A program made the translations under genes and the position numbers. The notes beneath the pieces were generated by a model, which saw nothing but the letters and a program-made list of their open reading frames with translations, had not been told where the DNA came from and made no database searches. Below are positions 42,601 through 50,220 of a stretch of DNA of 64,000 nucleotides, piece by piece. The stretch spans positions 124,001 to 188,000 of the forward strand of contig JACQAM010000006.1 of the NCBI GenBank assembly GCA_016194975.1, in the 5' to 3' direction. The number at the start of each line of letters is the position of its first letter. The stretch's first letter is position 1. The DNA comes from Bacteroidota bacterium (GTDB lineage Bacteria; Bacteroidota; Bacteroidia; Palsa-965).

Positions 42601-42953
42601 TGTGGATGCTGCAGATGGGTGGAATGACGAACATGGAAGCGTTGCGTTGCGCAACAATGAACGGCGCCTATTACATTGGCATGGACAAACAGATCGGTTC
42701 AATAGAAACAGGAAAATTAGCCGACATCATTGTGCTCGACAAAAATCCGCTGGAGGACATTCATAATTCGCAGTATGTGAAATACACAATGATCAATGGA
42801 AGAATTTACGATACGGAAACCATGAACGAGATCGGCAATTACGATAAGAAACGCACAAAATTCTGGTGGGAGAATCCAAAATATTCGGCGCAGTACAACT
42901 GGCACGAAGAAACAAATTCATTCATGGACGATAATTGCGGAAATATTGAATAG
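39687..42953 (+). CDS. TolB-like propeller fused to an amidohydrolase, exported
   Basis: 1088 residues. After a signal-type N-terminus come about 600 residues of PD40/TolB-like repeats (many SPDGKTIAF-type strands), then an amidohydrolase domain from about residue 650 with an N-terminal beta-sandwich piece (NARIITMNANSDVIENG). The metal motif is VDVHAHLG, with further candidate ligands in SVKSYN, GIEHNIP and LGAHGQLQG. Proteins with this architecture are periplasmic or secreted amidohydrolases of the imidazolonepropionase-related group; the substrate is unknown. No partner gene is evident. Confidence 0.9.
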   Translation: MRYQNVLLIASCFILFAATGGDKKKWNVNDPPGDYKDVSFTVTEGTWMNLDVSPDGKTIAFDLLGDIYSIPITGGTATPLQTGLAWQCQPRFSPDGKTICFTSDGGGGDNIWTMKADGSDAKQVTKENFRLLNNAVWSGDGQYLIGRKHFSSTRSLGAGEMWMYHKTGGDGIQLTKKKNAQQDVNEPSASPDGKYLYYSEDMYPGGFFQYNKDPNNQIYVINRYDLTSGEITNVTGGPGGAFRPQVSHDGKLLAFVRRVHEKSVLYLRDLATGEEWPVYDDLSKDQQEAWCIFGVYTGFNWMPDNKHIIIWAKGKIKNVDISTQKATEIPFSVTCHHRIYNALHFDHDAAPDKFTAKMIRNAVTSPDEKWLVFNAAGYLWKKQLPNGTPSRLTTGTDFEFEPAFSNDGNKLTYVSWNDENTGAVMSLDMKNPKAVPVKITSEKGIFRTPSFSPDGKTIAFWKEGGNDHQGFTYSVKPGIYSVSSSGGNAAFLFDNGGQKPMYSSDGKEIFYYLDNGDSKELDAYDVEKKTSKQVATSPYAWEIIPSPDNKWIAFRELFKVYVCAFPPSGKSLDLSKDMSQVPMNCVTRDAGQSICWSSDSKKIHWTMGSKYFEREIKNTFTFVNGASDSLPALDTTGIEIGLELQSDKPKGTIALTNARIITMNANSDVIENGVVVVKENKIIAVGKTGDVQIPSDAKVIDCSGKTIMPGLVDVHAHLGTFRQGLSPQKQWSYYANLAFGVTTTHDPSSNTEMVFSQSEAVRAGNMIGPRIFSTGWILYGAEGDFKAVINNYDDARSAVYRTKECGAFSVKSYNQPRREQRQQVIAAARSMQMEVVPEGGSFFYHNMTMILDGHTGIEHNIPVVPVYDDVVKLWSASKTGYTPTLIVTYGATSGENYWYQHSNVWENSKLLNFYPRGEIDSRSRHRTMIPEEEYNNGFILVSQSCKKLADAGVKVNLGAHGQLQGLGAHWELWMLQMGGMTNMEALRCATMNGAYYIGMDKQIGSIETGKLADIIVLDKNPLEDIHNSQYVKYTMINGRIYDTETMNEIGNYDKKRTKFWWENPKYSAQYNWHEETNSFMDDNCGNIE

Positions 42954-42966
42954 TGGATGTAGGTGA

Positions 42967-43087
42967 ATTACGGATTTTCTACGGAATACGGATTACAGAG
43001 GTAAACCGATTTTACAGTGGGTTTGCATACAATACTCCGTAATCTCCGTTCCAATTCGTAATCTGTATTCCGTAGAAAATCCGTAAT
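42967..43087. repeat. Perfect 21-bp inverted repeat, 79-bp loop
   Basis: attacggattttctacggaa plus t (42967-42987) is matched exactly by its reverse complement at 43067-43087. The loop also contains related words (aatactccgtaatctccg). The structure fills the gap between the amidohydrolase and the next gene and can form a cruciform or strong mRNA hairpin. Confidence 0.85.
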
Positions 43088-43140
43088 CCTCCCCCTAAAT
43101 GGGAACGGTTATTGCAAATGAAAATCACCACCTTTTGTCT

Positions 43141-43148
43141 TAACTTCA
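43141..43148 (+). promoter_or_regulatory. -7 box, near-leaderless start of the MORN-like protein
   Basis: TAACTTCA ends 5 nt before the ATG at 43154. Confidence 0.4.
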
Positions 43149-43153
43149 TCGTC

Positions 43154-43771
43154 ATGAAAAAATTACTGCTCTTCCCCGCCCTTCTTTTTTCATTCATTTG
43201 TTTTGCACAAAAAGATTCTTCGCACGTTGTCACTTATCACAAGAACGGAAAAGTGAACGAGGATTATCATTTGAATGCGAGTGGCGACAAGGATGGTCCG
43301 TATCTGAAAATGGGACGCAACGGAAAAAAATATGTTTCGGGCCAATACAAAGACGGAATTCCAATTGGTGTGTGGGAATATTTCGCTTCCGATACCACCG
43401 GAGATCTTGTGCAGAAACTGGATTTCGATTCGCACAAAGAAATTTTTGTGGATCCCGTGAGGCAGAATATGCTCATTTGCGGCCCGCGCTATTTCGGTGG
43501 CAATATGCTGAAGCAGGAATACATTCAGCACAGGATAAAAACAGATTTCACGGCAGAGGAAAGAGAAAAACTAAAGGGTGAGAAATATACTGTTTCATTC
43601 ACAATCGATAGTGTTTCTCTGAAACCGGTGCTGGTCAATTGCAATGAAACTGATGTTCCACCGGATGTAAAACCAAAACTTGAAAAAATTGTTTCTGAAA
43701 TGCCGGCGTGGCTCCCACCTGTTTGCAAAGATGAAAAAGTGTGGAGATTCAGTGTGACGTTTGCGTTTTGA
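43154..43771 (+). CDS. Exported MORN-repeat (YwqK-like) protein
   Basis: 205 residues from the ATG at 43154, which starts a clean signal peptide (KKLLLFPALLFSFICFAQ); an open frame to 43112 adds an implausible prefix. Residues about 25-85 contain MORN-type strands (TYHKNGKVNEDYHL, DGPYLKMGRNGKKYVSGQYKDGIPIGVWEYF). The C-terminal half resembles a TonB-C/energy-transducer-like alpha-beta fold but this is not certain. Three other proteins or domains of the MORN type occur in the window (52202, 57305). Confidence 0.72.
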   Translation: MKKLLLFPALLFSFICFAQKDSSHVVTYHKNGKVNEDYHLNASGDKDGPYLKMGRNGKKYVSGQYKDGIPIGVWEYFASDTTGDLVQKLDFDSHKEIFVDPVRQNMLICGPRYFGGNMLKQEYIQHRIKTDFTAEEREKLKGEKYTVSFTIDSVSLKPVLVNCNETDVPPDVKPKLEKIVSEMPAWLPPVCKDEKVWRFSVTFAF

Positions 43772-43857
43772 ATGACACAACAAATTCACAACCGGAAGAA
43801 TTTTCTTCACCAAAATAATTTTCTTTTAACAAAATCACTTTCTCTCCAATCCCATCG

Positions 43858-43865
43858 TACTTTTG
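43858..43865 (+). promoter_or_regulatory. -7 box for recQ
   Basis: TACTTTTG (exact) ends 7 nt before the ATG at 43873. Confidence 0.5.
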
Positions 43866-43872
43866 AATTGCA

Positions 43873-45774
43873 ATGCACTCTCCTTCTTCCATTCTAAAAA
43901 AATACTGGAGCTTTGAAAATTTCCGTCCGAACCAGGAAGAAATTATAAAAAGTGTGCTTGATGGAAAAGATACGCTCGCATTGCTTCCAACAGGCGGCGG
44001 AAAATCAATTTGCTTTCAGGTGCCTGCATTATGCAGCGACGGAATCTGTATTGTTGTTTCTCCGCTCATTGCGCTCATGCAGGACCAGGTTGAAAATTTA
44101 AATGCACGCGGAATAAAAGCCATCGCCATTACTTCTGTGATGTCGAAAAAAGAAGTGGATGTTGCTTTTGATAATTGCGTTTATGGCGATCTGAAATTCC
44201 TTTATCTCTCGCCCGAACGATTGCAAACAGAAATGGCGCGCATACGCATTTCAAAAATGAATGTGAATCTTTTCGCGATCGATGAAGCGCATTGCATTTC
44301 CCAATGGGGATATGATTTTCGTCCGCCGTACCTGCAGGTTGCCGCTTTGCGCGAAATTCATCCTCACATTCCCGTGCTCGCGCTTACTGCTACTGCAACG
44401 CTTCGTGTTGTAGATGATATCCAGGAAAAATTATTATTCAAAAAGAAAAATGTTTTCCGGAGCAGTTTCGCGAGAACAAATCTTGCTTACACCATTCGCA
44501 AAACAGAAAATAAAATTGACCCTGTCGTAAAATTATCTTCCACACCCGAAGGAAGCGGCATCGTGTATGTGCGCAGTCGCCGGCGCACGCGGGAGATCTC
44601 AGATTTTTTGAAACGGAAAGGAATTGCATCTTCATTCTATCATGCCGGGCTTCCTGCTGCAGAACGGATCACCACGCAGAAAGAATGGTTGAGCGGAAAA
44701 TCGAAAGTGATCGTGGCAACAAATGCATTCGGAATGGGAATTGACAAAGCCAATGTCCGTTTTGTGGCGCATCTCGATCTTCCCGATTCTCCCGAAGCTT
44801 ATTTCCAGGAAGCGGGTCGCGCGGGCAGAGATGGAAAACTTTCTTATGCCGCTTTATTCTGGCAGGAAAAAGATATTGAAGAACTCGAACGCAATCATAA
44901 ACTTTCTTTTCCTTCATTGACAGAAATAAGAAGAGCGTATCAATCCATCGCGAATTTTTTTCAGGTGGCTATCGGGAGCGGGAATGCGCTCACCCTCGTT
45001 TTCGACCAGCAGAAGATCTGCGAATCGTACAAACTGGATCCGGCTGTTTTTTTTCATTGCATAAAATTTCTTGAGCGTGAAGGTTACATTGCGGTGAATG
45101 ATGCCGTGTACACGCCTGCACGTTTGAAATTCCTGGCGAACAACGATCAGCTTTATAATTTTCAGGTTCAGAATCCGGCTTTCGATAAATTCATCAAAAC
45201 CATTCTTCGCTCTTATGGAGGATTGTTCGACGAGTATGTGCGCATCCGTGAAAAAGATATTGCGCGCAAAACTTCGCTGGGAGATGAGGAAGTGAAACAA
45301 AAACTTTTTTATCTCGACAAACTGGATCTGCTCCACTACATTCCGCAGAATGATAAACCCATGCTCACATTCATTCAGCCAAGAGCAGATGCAAAAAAAC
45401 TTTTCATCTCGCCGGAAAATCTTTCGGAGCGGAAAAAAATTGCAGAAGAGCGACTGCGCGCCATGATCCGCCTGGTGAGCGATGAACGGAATTGTCGGCA
45501 GAAATTATTGTTGCGTTATTTTGGTGAAGAAAATTCTTCCGATTGCGGGATATGTGATGTGTGCAGAAAAAAAAGCAGTTCCGGTAAAAAAGCGGGGCGT
45601 AATGATCTCGCTAAAATAATCGTCGAACTCCTTTCTCAAAATCCGAAAAATATCCGCGAACTTCCGGCCGCTCTTCCTTCCTGCACCGAAGAAGATATCA
45701 GTTTTGTGGTAAGGCAACTGCTTGATTCGGGAAAAATAAAATTCAATACCAAACGGCACCTCGTCGTAAGCTGA
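43873..45774 (+). CDS. RecQ-family ATP-dependent DNA helicase
   Basis: 633 residues. Helicase motifs in order: Q-motif region FRPNQEEII, Walker A LPTGGGKS, DEAH with AIDEAHCISQWG, motif III LTATAT, motif V/VI ATNAFGMGIDKANVRFV and QEAGRAGRDGK. The zinc-binding region is reduced to a Cys cluster near residue 560 (NCRQK, CGICDVC), and no clear HRDC domain follows, so it is a short RecQ of the Bacteroidota type. It unwinds recombination and replication intermediates. Confidence 0.94.
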   Translation: MHSPSSILKKYWSFENFRPNQEEIIKSVLDGKDTLALLPTGGGKSICFQVPALCSDGICIVVSPLIALMQDQVENLNARGIKAIAITSVMSKKEVDVAFDNCVYGDLKFLYLSPERLQTEMARIRISKMNVNLFAIDEAHCISQWGYDFRPPYLQVAALREIHPHIPVLALTATATLRVVDDIQEKLLFKKKNVFRSSFARTNLAYTIRKTENKIDPVVKLSSTPEGSGIVYVRSRRRTREISDFLKRKGIASSFYHAGLPAAERITTQKEWLSGKSKVIVATNAFGMGIDKANVRFVAHLDLPDSPEAYFQEAGRAGRDGKLSYAALFWQEKDIEELERNHKLSFPSLTEIRRAYQSIANFFQVAIGSGNALTLVFDQQKICESYKLDPAVFFHCIKFLEREGYIAVNDAVYTPARLKFLANNDQLYNFQVQNPAFDKFIKTILRSYGGLFDEYVRIREKDIARKTSLGDEEVKQKLFYLDKLDLLHYIPQNDKPMLTFIQPRADAKKLFISPENLSERKKIAEERLRAMIRLVSDERNCRQKLLLRYFGEENSSDCGICDVCRKKSSSGKKAGRNDLAKIIVELLSQNPKNIRELPAALPSCTEEDISFVVRQLLDSGKIKFNTKRHLVVS

Positions 45775-45859
45775 TCTTTCAGGTCAATGAAATTTTTTCC
45801 TACCTGATAAAAGACAAAAAAATATTCCAGCCGGCTGAGATCCCGCTGAAAAACTTTCG

Positions 45860-45867
45860 TATCTTTT
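45860..45867 (+). promoter_or_regulatory. -7 box for the 45896 gene
   Basis: TATCTTTT (one mismatch) ends 28 nt before the ATG at 45896. Confidence 0.4.
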
Positions 45868-45895
45868 TATTCCAAATATTTTAAAAACAAAAAAC

Positions 45896-46249
45896 ATGAA
45901 ACCAGGAACTTTTTTTTCGGCCATTCTCATTTCCGTTATTTTTCTTTTTGTTTCCCATCCACTTTCCGCAACTCCCGCCGGTAAAGGGAAAATAGAAATA
46001 GTCATTACCAGTCATACCACCCGCGCGCAATTGGATTCCATGGAAACTGCACTGGCTGCACAGGGCGTAACGCTGGATGTGGACATGGCTATTTTCAGCA
46101 AGGCAGGGCAATTGGAAAGAATTTCCGGGAAAGTAACTTTTTCTGCTAAACAATTCGGAACATTCTCAAGCGATAATGTGGGAACCATTACTATCACCAA
46201 AAAAGGCGGGGCAATGAAAATAAATGTGCAGGATCCTGTTCAACAGTAA
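45896..46249 (+). CDS. Small exported protein of unknown function
   Basis: 117 residues. Signal peptide (FFSAILISVIFLFVSHPLSA) then a small alpha/beta domain, EIVITSHTTRAQLDSMETALAAQGVTLDVDMAIFSKAGQLERISGKVTF, that looks like a ferredoxin-type fold found in other Bacteroidota exported or membrane-linked proteins. No function is known. The following gene starts 23 bp later. Confidence 0.7.
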   Translation: MKPGTFFSAILISVIFLFVSHPLSATPAGKGKIEIVITSHTTRAQLDSMETALAAQGVTLDVDMAIFSKAGQLERISGKVTFSAKQFGTFSSDNVGTITITKKGGAMKINVQDPVQQ

Positions 46250-46272
46250 CGTTTTTTTCTAAACCGGATTTT

Positions 46273-46851
46273 ATGCTTGCAAAATCTTTTTATGCGGGCG
46301 CTGATGTAACACGCATAGCAAAAAAATTACTCGGAAAAAAGATCTGCACAAATTTTCGTGGACAATTCACTTCGGGGGTCATCACCGAAACAGAAGCTTA
46401 TGCAGGCGTAACCGACCGCGCATCACACGCACACGGGGGAAAATTTACCGAACGTACGAAGATCATGTATGAAAAAGGCGGGACAGCTTACATCTATCTG
46501 TGCTATGGAATTCATCACCTTTTCAACATCGTAACGAATAAAAAAGGAATTCCTCACGCTGTTCTGATCCGTGCGATAGAACCGAAAGACGGAATTGAAA
46601 TTATGATGAAGCGACGGAAGAAAAATAAGATCGGAAAGAATTTTTCCTCAGGGCCCGGAACAGTTTCACAAGCATTGGGAATTCATGTAAAATATTCCGG
46701 CGCGGATCTTACGTCAAAAAAAATCTGGCTCGAAGAAACAGGAATAGTAGTCCCGAAAAATGAAATTATCATTGGCCCCCGAATCGGTGTAAGTTACGCA
46801 GGAGAAGATGCGAAGTTGCCGTATCGGTTTTTATGGAAGAAAAGGTATTAG
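46273..46851 (+). CDS. DNA-3-methyladenine glycosylase (AAG/MPG type)
   Basis: 192 residues. It has the AAG active-site stretch ITETEAYAGVTDRASHAHGG with the catalytic Glu, and YLCYGIHHLFNIVT and RAIEP as in family members; GPRIGVSYAGEDA closes the fold. It excises alkylated purines in base-excision repair. Length is typical. Its final codons overlap the left arm of an inverted repeat that separates it from rlmI. Confidence 0.93.
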   Translation: MLAKSFYAGADVTRIAKKLLGKKICTNFRGQFTSGVITETEAYAGVTDRASHAHGGKFTERTKIMYEKGGTAYIYLCYGIHHLFNIVTNKKGIPHAVLIRAIEPKDGIEIMMKRRKKNKIGKNFSSGPGTVSQALGIHVKYSGADLTSKKIWLEETGIVVPKNEIIIGPRIGVSYAGEDAKLPYRFLWKKRY

Positions 46852-46932
46852 GTAATTTAGGTATTGAGGTAATTTTTGTGTCGTGAAATAATTCCTCCCG
46901 CCGAATACCTCAATACCAAATATCCCAATACC
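46844..46932. repeat. Imperfect inverted repeat with perfect 12-bp core
   Basis: ggtattgaggta at 46860-46871 is the exact complement of tacctcaatacc at 46906-46917, and both are flanked by further related words (ggtattaggtaattt; aatatcccaatacc). The left arm covers the AAG stop codon, and the right arm abuts the rlmI -7 box. Confidence 0.75.
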
Positions 46933-46933
46933 T

Positions 46934-46941
46934 TACCTTTG
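46934..46941 (+). promoter_or_regulatory. -7 box, near-leaderless start of rlmI-like gene
   Basis: TACCTTTG (exact) ends 6 nt before the ATG at 46948, supporting this start over the open frame to 46876. Confidence 0.55.
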
Positions 46942-46947
46942 CCATCT

Positions 46948-48129
46948 ATGGAACGTACCGCTGTCATACTAAGTTCAGGAAAAGATCAGTCGCTGAAAAG
47001 ATTTCATCCGTGGGTTTTTTCGGGCGCGATAAAAAAAATTAAAGGCCCCGTTCAGGAAGGCGATCTCGTTGACGTTTTTTCAAATAAAGAGGAATACCTC
47101 GGCACCGGGCATTATTCTTCGGGTTCCATTGCCATCCGTGTTTTTTCATTCGACAGTAAAGAGATCGGCGCACAGTTCTGGAATGAAAAAATTTCAAAGG
47201 CATGGGAGTACAGAAAAAATATTGGAATTACCGAAGATAAAAACACCAATGTGTATCGCCTCATCTATGCCGAAGGAGATGGAATGCCCGGGCTCATCGT
47301 TGATTATTACAATGGAATCGCAGTAATGCAGGCGCATTCTCCCGGAATGCATTTTCAGCGAATGGAAATTGCAACTGCGCTGAAAGAAATTCTCGGCGAT
47401 AAACTGAAAGCGGTTTATGATAAAAGTGCGGAGTCTTTGCACAAAAATTCTGAACAACAGGTGACGAACGGATATATTCTCGGCGAAGCAGAGAACCACG
47501 TGGAAGTAACCGAGAATGGAAATAAATTCCTGATCGATTGGGAGAACGGGCAGAAAACCGGTTTCTTCATTGATCAGCGTAATAACCGGAAATTGCTTTC
47601 ACAATATTGTAAAGGAAAAAAAGTAGCAAATACTTTCTGCTACACCGGCGGATTTTCCGTGTACGCAGGCACAGCGGGCGCGAGCGCAGTACACAGCGTT
47701 GATTCATCGAAAAAAGCAATTGCGCTTGCAGAAAAAAATATGGAACTGAACGGTCTGAAAGATCATGCTGCTTTTGCTATGGACACTTTCGATTTCCTGA
47801 AGGATAAAGAAAATGTTTACGATGTGATCATACTCGATCCACCGGCATTTGCAAAATCGATGAGTGCAAAACATCATGCAGTGATGGGATACAAACGGTT
47901 GAATGCAGAAGCGATCATGAAAATAAAACCCGGCGGAATTATTTTTACTTTTTCCTGTTCGCAGGTCGTGAATCGCGGATTATTTGCCGATACGATCATG
48001 TCGTCAGCAATCGTAGCCGGGAGAAATGTGCGCGTGCTGCATCACCTCACTCAACCGCCCGACCATCCTGTGAATATTTTTCATCCCGAAGGAGAATACC
48101 TGAAAGGGCTTGTACTTTACGTGGAATGA
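46948..48129 (+). CDS. rlmI: 23S rRNA (cytosine) methyltransferase of the RlmI type
   Basis: 393 residues from the ATG at 46948; the 24 extra codons upstream lie in an inverted repeat and are rejected. N-terminal PUA domain (about 1-75, HPWVFSGAIKKIKGPVQEGDLVDV), then an EEHEE-like domain and a Rossmann methyltransferase with NTFCYTGGFSVYAG (SAM) and LDPPAFAKS. RlmI methylates C1962 of 23S rRNA in E. coli. Length and domain order match. A tiny ORF starts inside its stop codon. Confidence 0.9.
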   Translation: MERTAVILSSGKDQSLKRFHPWVFSGAIKKIKGPVQEGDLVDVFSNKEEYLGTGHYSSGSIAIRVFSFDSKEIGAQFWNEKISKAWEYRKNIGITEDKNTNVYRLIYAEGDGMPGLIVDYYNGIAVMQAHSPGMHFQRMEIATALKEILGDKLKAVYDKSAESLHKNSEQQVTNGYILGEAENHVEVTENGNKFLIDWENGQKTGFFIDQRNNRKLLSQYCKGKKVANTFCYTGGFSVYAGTAGASAVHSVDSSKKAIALAEKNMELNGLKDHAAFAMDTFDFLKDKENVYDVIILDPPAFAKSMSAKHHAVMGYKRLNAEAIMKIKPGGIIFTFSCSQVVNRGLFADTIMSSAIVAGRNVRVLHHLTQPPDHPVNIFHPEGEYLKGLVLYVE

Positions 48130-48278
48130 AAAAATTATTTTTCATTCCTGCTGTTCCGTTGTTTCTTTCACTAAAAGGAGATAACACGATCAACCTGCCT
48201 GTTTTCAATATTACTTTCAAAGTTCCTTCCAAATGGAAAGTTCAACCGTCACTGCCGCACGTGCTAATGAACTTTTAA
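48126..48278 (+). CDS. Possible 50-aa exported peptide coupled to rlmI
   Basis: An ATG overlaps the rlmI stop (ATGA). The 50-codon frame starts KKLFFIPAVPLFLSLKG, a signal-peptide-like segment, and continues NLPVFNITFKVPSKWKV before a TAA at 48276-48278. It may be a genuine small secreted peptide or the truncated N-terminus of a longer lost protein. Too short for a family assignment. Confidence 0.4.
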   Translation: MKKLFFIPAVPLFLSLKGDNTINLPVFNITFKVPSKWKVQPSLPHVLMNF

Positions 48279-48326
48279 ATGTTCTTAACACGATGTGGCC
48301 GGCATCAGCCAATCACTGAGTTTTTA

Positions 48327-48334
48327 TAATTTTG
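48327..48334 (+). promoter_or_regulatory. -7 box for the 48350 gene
   Basis: TAATTTTG (exact) ends 15 nt before the ATG at 48350, so that ATG is preferred to the TTG at 48332, which lies in the box itself. Confidence 0.55.
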
Positions 48335-48349
48335 AAAAAAATCATACCC

Positions 48350-48694
48350 ATGAAAAGTTCACGACTCATTATCATTCTGCTTCTCCTCTCTCCCATTCTT
48401 TTTTACCGGGCAAGTTGTCACCAGGTGAAAGAAGCTGTCACTTATAAAGCCGATCCTAACTATGATTACCCGGGAAACGGGTACATAAAAGCATTCGTTA
48501 CCGATGTGGAACTCGACGGATGCAAATGGATGCTGCAACAGGAAAGTGATAATAAAAAACTTGAACCCGACGGATTGCAACCGGAATTCGAACACGACAG
48601 TCTCAAGGTCTGGTTGAAATTCGAACCGGAAGACCGGATGAGCGTGTGCATGGCCGGGCAAACGATCAAAGTACTCGATATTAAAATTCGATGA
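48350..48694 (+). CDS. Small exported protein of unknown function
   Basis: 114 residues from the ATG at 48350. Signal peptide LIIILLLLSPILFYRASC; the Cys lies in a lipobox-like position but the residue at -3 is Arg, so lipidation is doubtful. The mature part is a small beta-type domain with paired Cys residues (ELDGCKWML, MSVCMAG). Resembles short uncharacterised Bacteroidota secreted proteins. Confidence 0.65.
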   Translation: MKSSRLIIILLLLSPILFYRASCHQVKEAVTYKADPNYDYPGNGYIKAFVTDVELDGCKWMLQQESDNKKLEPDGLQPEFEHDSLKVWLKFEPEDRMSVCMAGQTIKVLDIKIR

Positions 48695-48699
48695 TTTGA

Positions 48700-48717
48700 T
48701 CCCGATAAATATCGGGA
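48700..48717. repeat. 18-bp palindrome tcccgata-aa-tatcggga
   Basis: Eight perfectly paired bases on either side of two A. It is located between the 48350 gene and fmt, with no T-run, so more likely a dispersed palindromic repeat than a terminator. Nearby gaaatttgaaatt and aatttcaaatttt form a second inverted pair closer to fmt. Confidence 0.6.
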
Positions 48718-48789
48718 CGAAATTTGAAATTGAATTCATTTCTATTGTACTGATCTCCGCTATCGAATCACGAATTTCAAATTTTCGAA

Positions 48790-49722
48790 ATGGATCCTGA
48801 ATCTTTAAGAATTATTTTCATGGGAACTCCCGGATTCGCTGCAGGAGTTCTTGAAAAATTAATTACTGAAAAGTACAAGGTGGTGGCGGTGATTACTGCG
48901 CCGGATAAACCTGCCGGTCGTGGAAAGAAGTTGAACGAAAGTGAAGTGAAACAACTCGCAGAGAAAAATAATATTCCAGTTCTTCAACCTGAAAAATTAA
49001 GATCGTCTGACTTTCTCGATGAACTTAAAAATTTAAAACCCGATCTCGGTATCGTGGTCGCATTCCGCATGCTTCCCGCAGTTGTGTGGCAACTTCCTCC
49101 AATGGGAACCTTCAACCTGCATGCATCACTTCTTCCGCAATATCGCGGCGCGGCTCCCATCAATCGCGCAATTATGAATGGTGAAAAGAAAACGGGGATC
49201 ACTACTTTTTTTCTACAACAGGAAATAGATGCGGGAAATATTATTTTCCGCGAAGAAATGGAGATTGCTCCCGATGAAACTGCCGGCCAACTTCATGACC
49301 GAATGATGCATTCAGGAAGTGAATTGGTGGTGAGAACTATAAATGCCATTACCAATGGAAATGCTCCACGCGAAAAACAAATTGTTCCCCAGAATAGCAA
49401 ACTTAATGAGGCGCCGAAAATTTTCCGGAATGATTGCCGCATCGACTGGACTGCTACTGGAAAAAAAATTCACGATCATGTGCGCGGACTTTCTCCTTAT
49501 CCCGGTGCATGGACAACTTTTGAAACGAAAGATGCCGAACTCATGGAAATGAAGATCCTTCGCACAAAATTCATTCCGGGTGAACTGCGTAGCGATTTTC
49601 CTCATGTAAAAACTGCAGATGGAAATATTCTCATTGAAGAATTGCAGGTTGCAGGCAAAAAAAGAATGAGCGCTGCGGAATTCATGAATGGATATGCGGT
49701 GAATGAAATACGTTTCATCTGA
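48790..49722 (+). CDS. fmt: Methionyl-tRNA formyltransferase
   Basis: 310 residues. N-terminal Formyl_trans_N domain with FMGTPGFAAGVLEKLI and the active-site phrase FNLHASLLPQYRGAAPI, followed by EIDAGNI with the catalytic Asp region, and an OB-like C-terminal domain (FRNDCRIDWTATGKKIHDHVRGLSPYPGAW). It formylates initiator Met-tRNA. Length and motifs are canonical. Confidence 0.97.
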   Translation: MDPESLRIIFMGTPGFAAGVLEKLITEKYKVVAVITAPDKPAGRGKKLNESEVKQLAEKNNIPVLQPEKLRSSDFLDELKNLKPDLGIVVAFRMLPAVVWQLPPMGTFNLHASLLPQYRGAAPINRAIMNGEKKTGITTFFLQQEIDAGNIIFREEMEIAPDETAGQLHDRMMHSGSELVVRTINAITNGNAPREKQIVPQNSKLNEAPKIFRNDCRIDWTATGKKIHDHVRGLSPYPGAWTTFETKDAELMEMKILRTKFIPGELRSDFPHVKTADGNILIEELQVAGKKRMSAAEFMNGYAVNEIRFI

Positions 49723-49795
49723 AATTTTTTCTTTCGTTCGCACAAAAAAGAAAAAAATCTTTATCACCATTTTTTGAACAAAAGCTCTACAACCC

Positions 49796-49825
49796 TTGAC
49801 TGATGCGGGTTTGCGCGTATATTTG
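49796..49825 (+). promoter_or_regulatory. Consensus promoter of the HU gene
   Basis: TTG at 49796-49798, 19-bp spacer, and TATATTTG at 49818-49825 match the Bacteroidota -33/-7 consensus. The leader to the ATG at 49885 is about 55 nt, long compared with the leaderless-like genes in the window, as expected for an abundant protein. Confidence 0.75.
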
Positions 49826-49884
49826 CTCCCCGCAATTCAATCATTGTTTAACAGGACAAATAGTCCACCCCAAAAAAAAATAAG

Positions 49885-50160
49885 ATGAACAAAGCAGAAC
49901 TGATCGAAGCGATCTCCACCAGCGCCAGGATTTCCAAAGCAGATGCCGGCCGCGCACTTGATTCCACCATCGAGAACATTTCAAAAGCACTTAAAAAAGG
50001 AGAAAAAGTTTCTCTCGTCGGATTCGGAACATTTTCCGTATCAAAACGCGCTGCCCGCACAGGACGCAATCCGCAAACAGGAAAAGCAATTCAGATCAAA
50101 GCAAAAAAAGTGGCAAAGTTCAAAGCCGGATCCGATCTTGCAGGAACGGTGAATAAATAA
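49885..50160 (+). CDS. hup: HU-family DNA-binding protein
   Basis: 91 residues, the normal HU length. [11 protein letters not shown], the [22 protein letters not shown] beta-arm and the KFKAGSDL end are all typical. It bends and compacts DNA as a dimer. It has the best promoter in the window and is followed by its own terminator. Confidence 0.95.
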   Translation: MNKAELIEAISTSARISKADAGRALDSTIENISKALKKGEKVSLVGFGTFSVSKRAARTGRNPQTGKAIQIKAKKVAKFKAGSDLAGTVNK

Positions 50161-50179
50161 CTGAGAAAAAAACTATCGG

Positions 50180-50208
50180 AAATCCTCTCGAAATCGGGAG
50201 GATTTTTT
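50180..50208 (+). terminator. Intrinsic terminator after HU
   Basis: aaatcctc and gaggattt pair around a loop containing tcgaaatcg, followed by T-run. Confidence 0.85.
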
Positions 50209-50220
50209 ATTCTGAGAATT

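Noticed and set aside
44438-45336. Antisense ORFs within recQ and similar shadow frames elsewhere
   Set aside because: They are fully inside well-supported genes and have no independent signals.
48700-48717. Terminator for the 48350 gene
   Set aside because: The palindrome has a two-base loop and no T-run; better described as a repeat.
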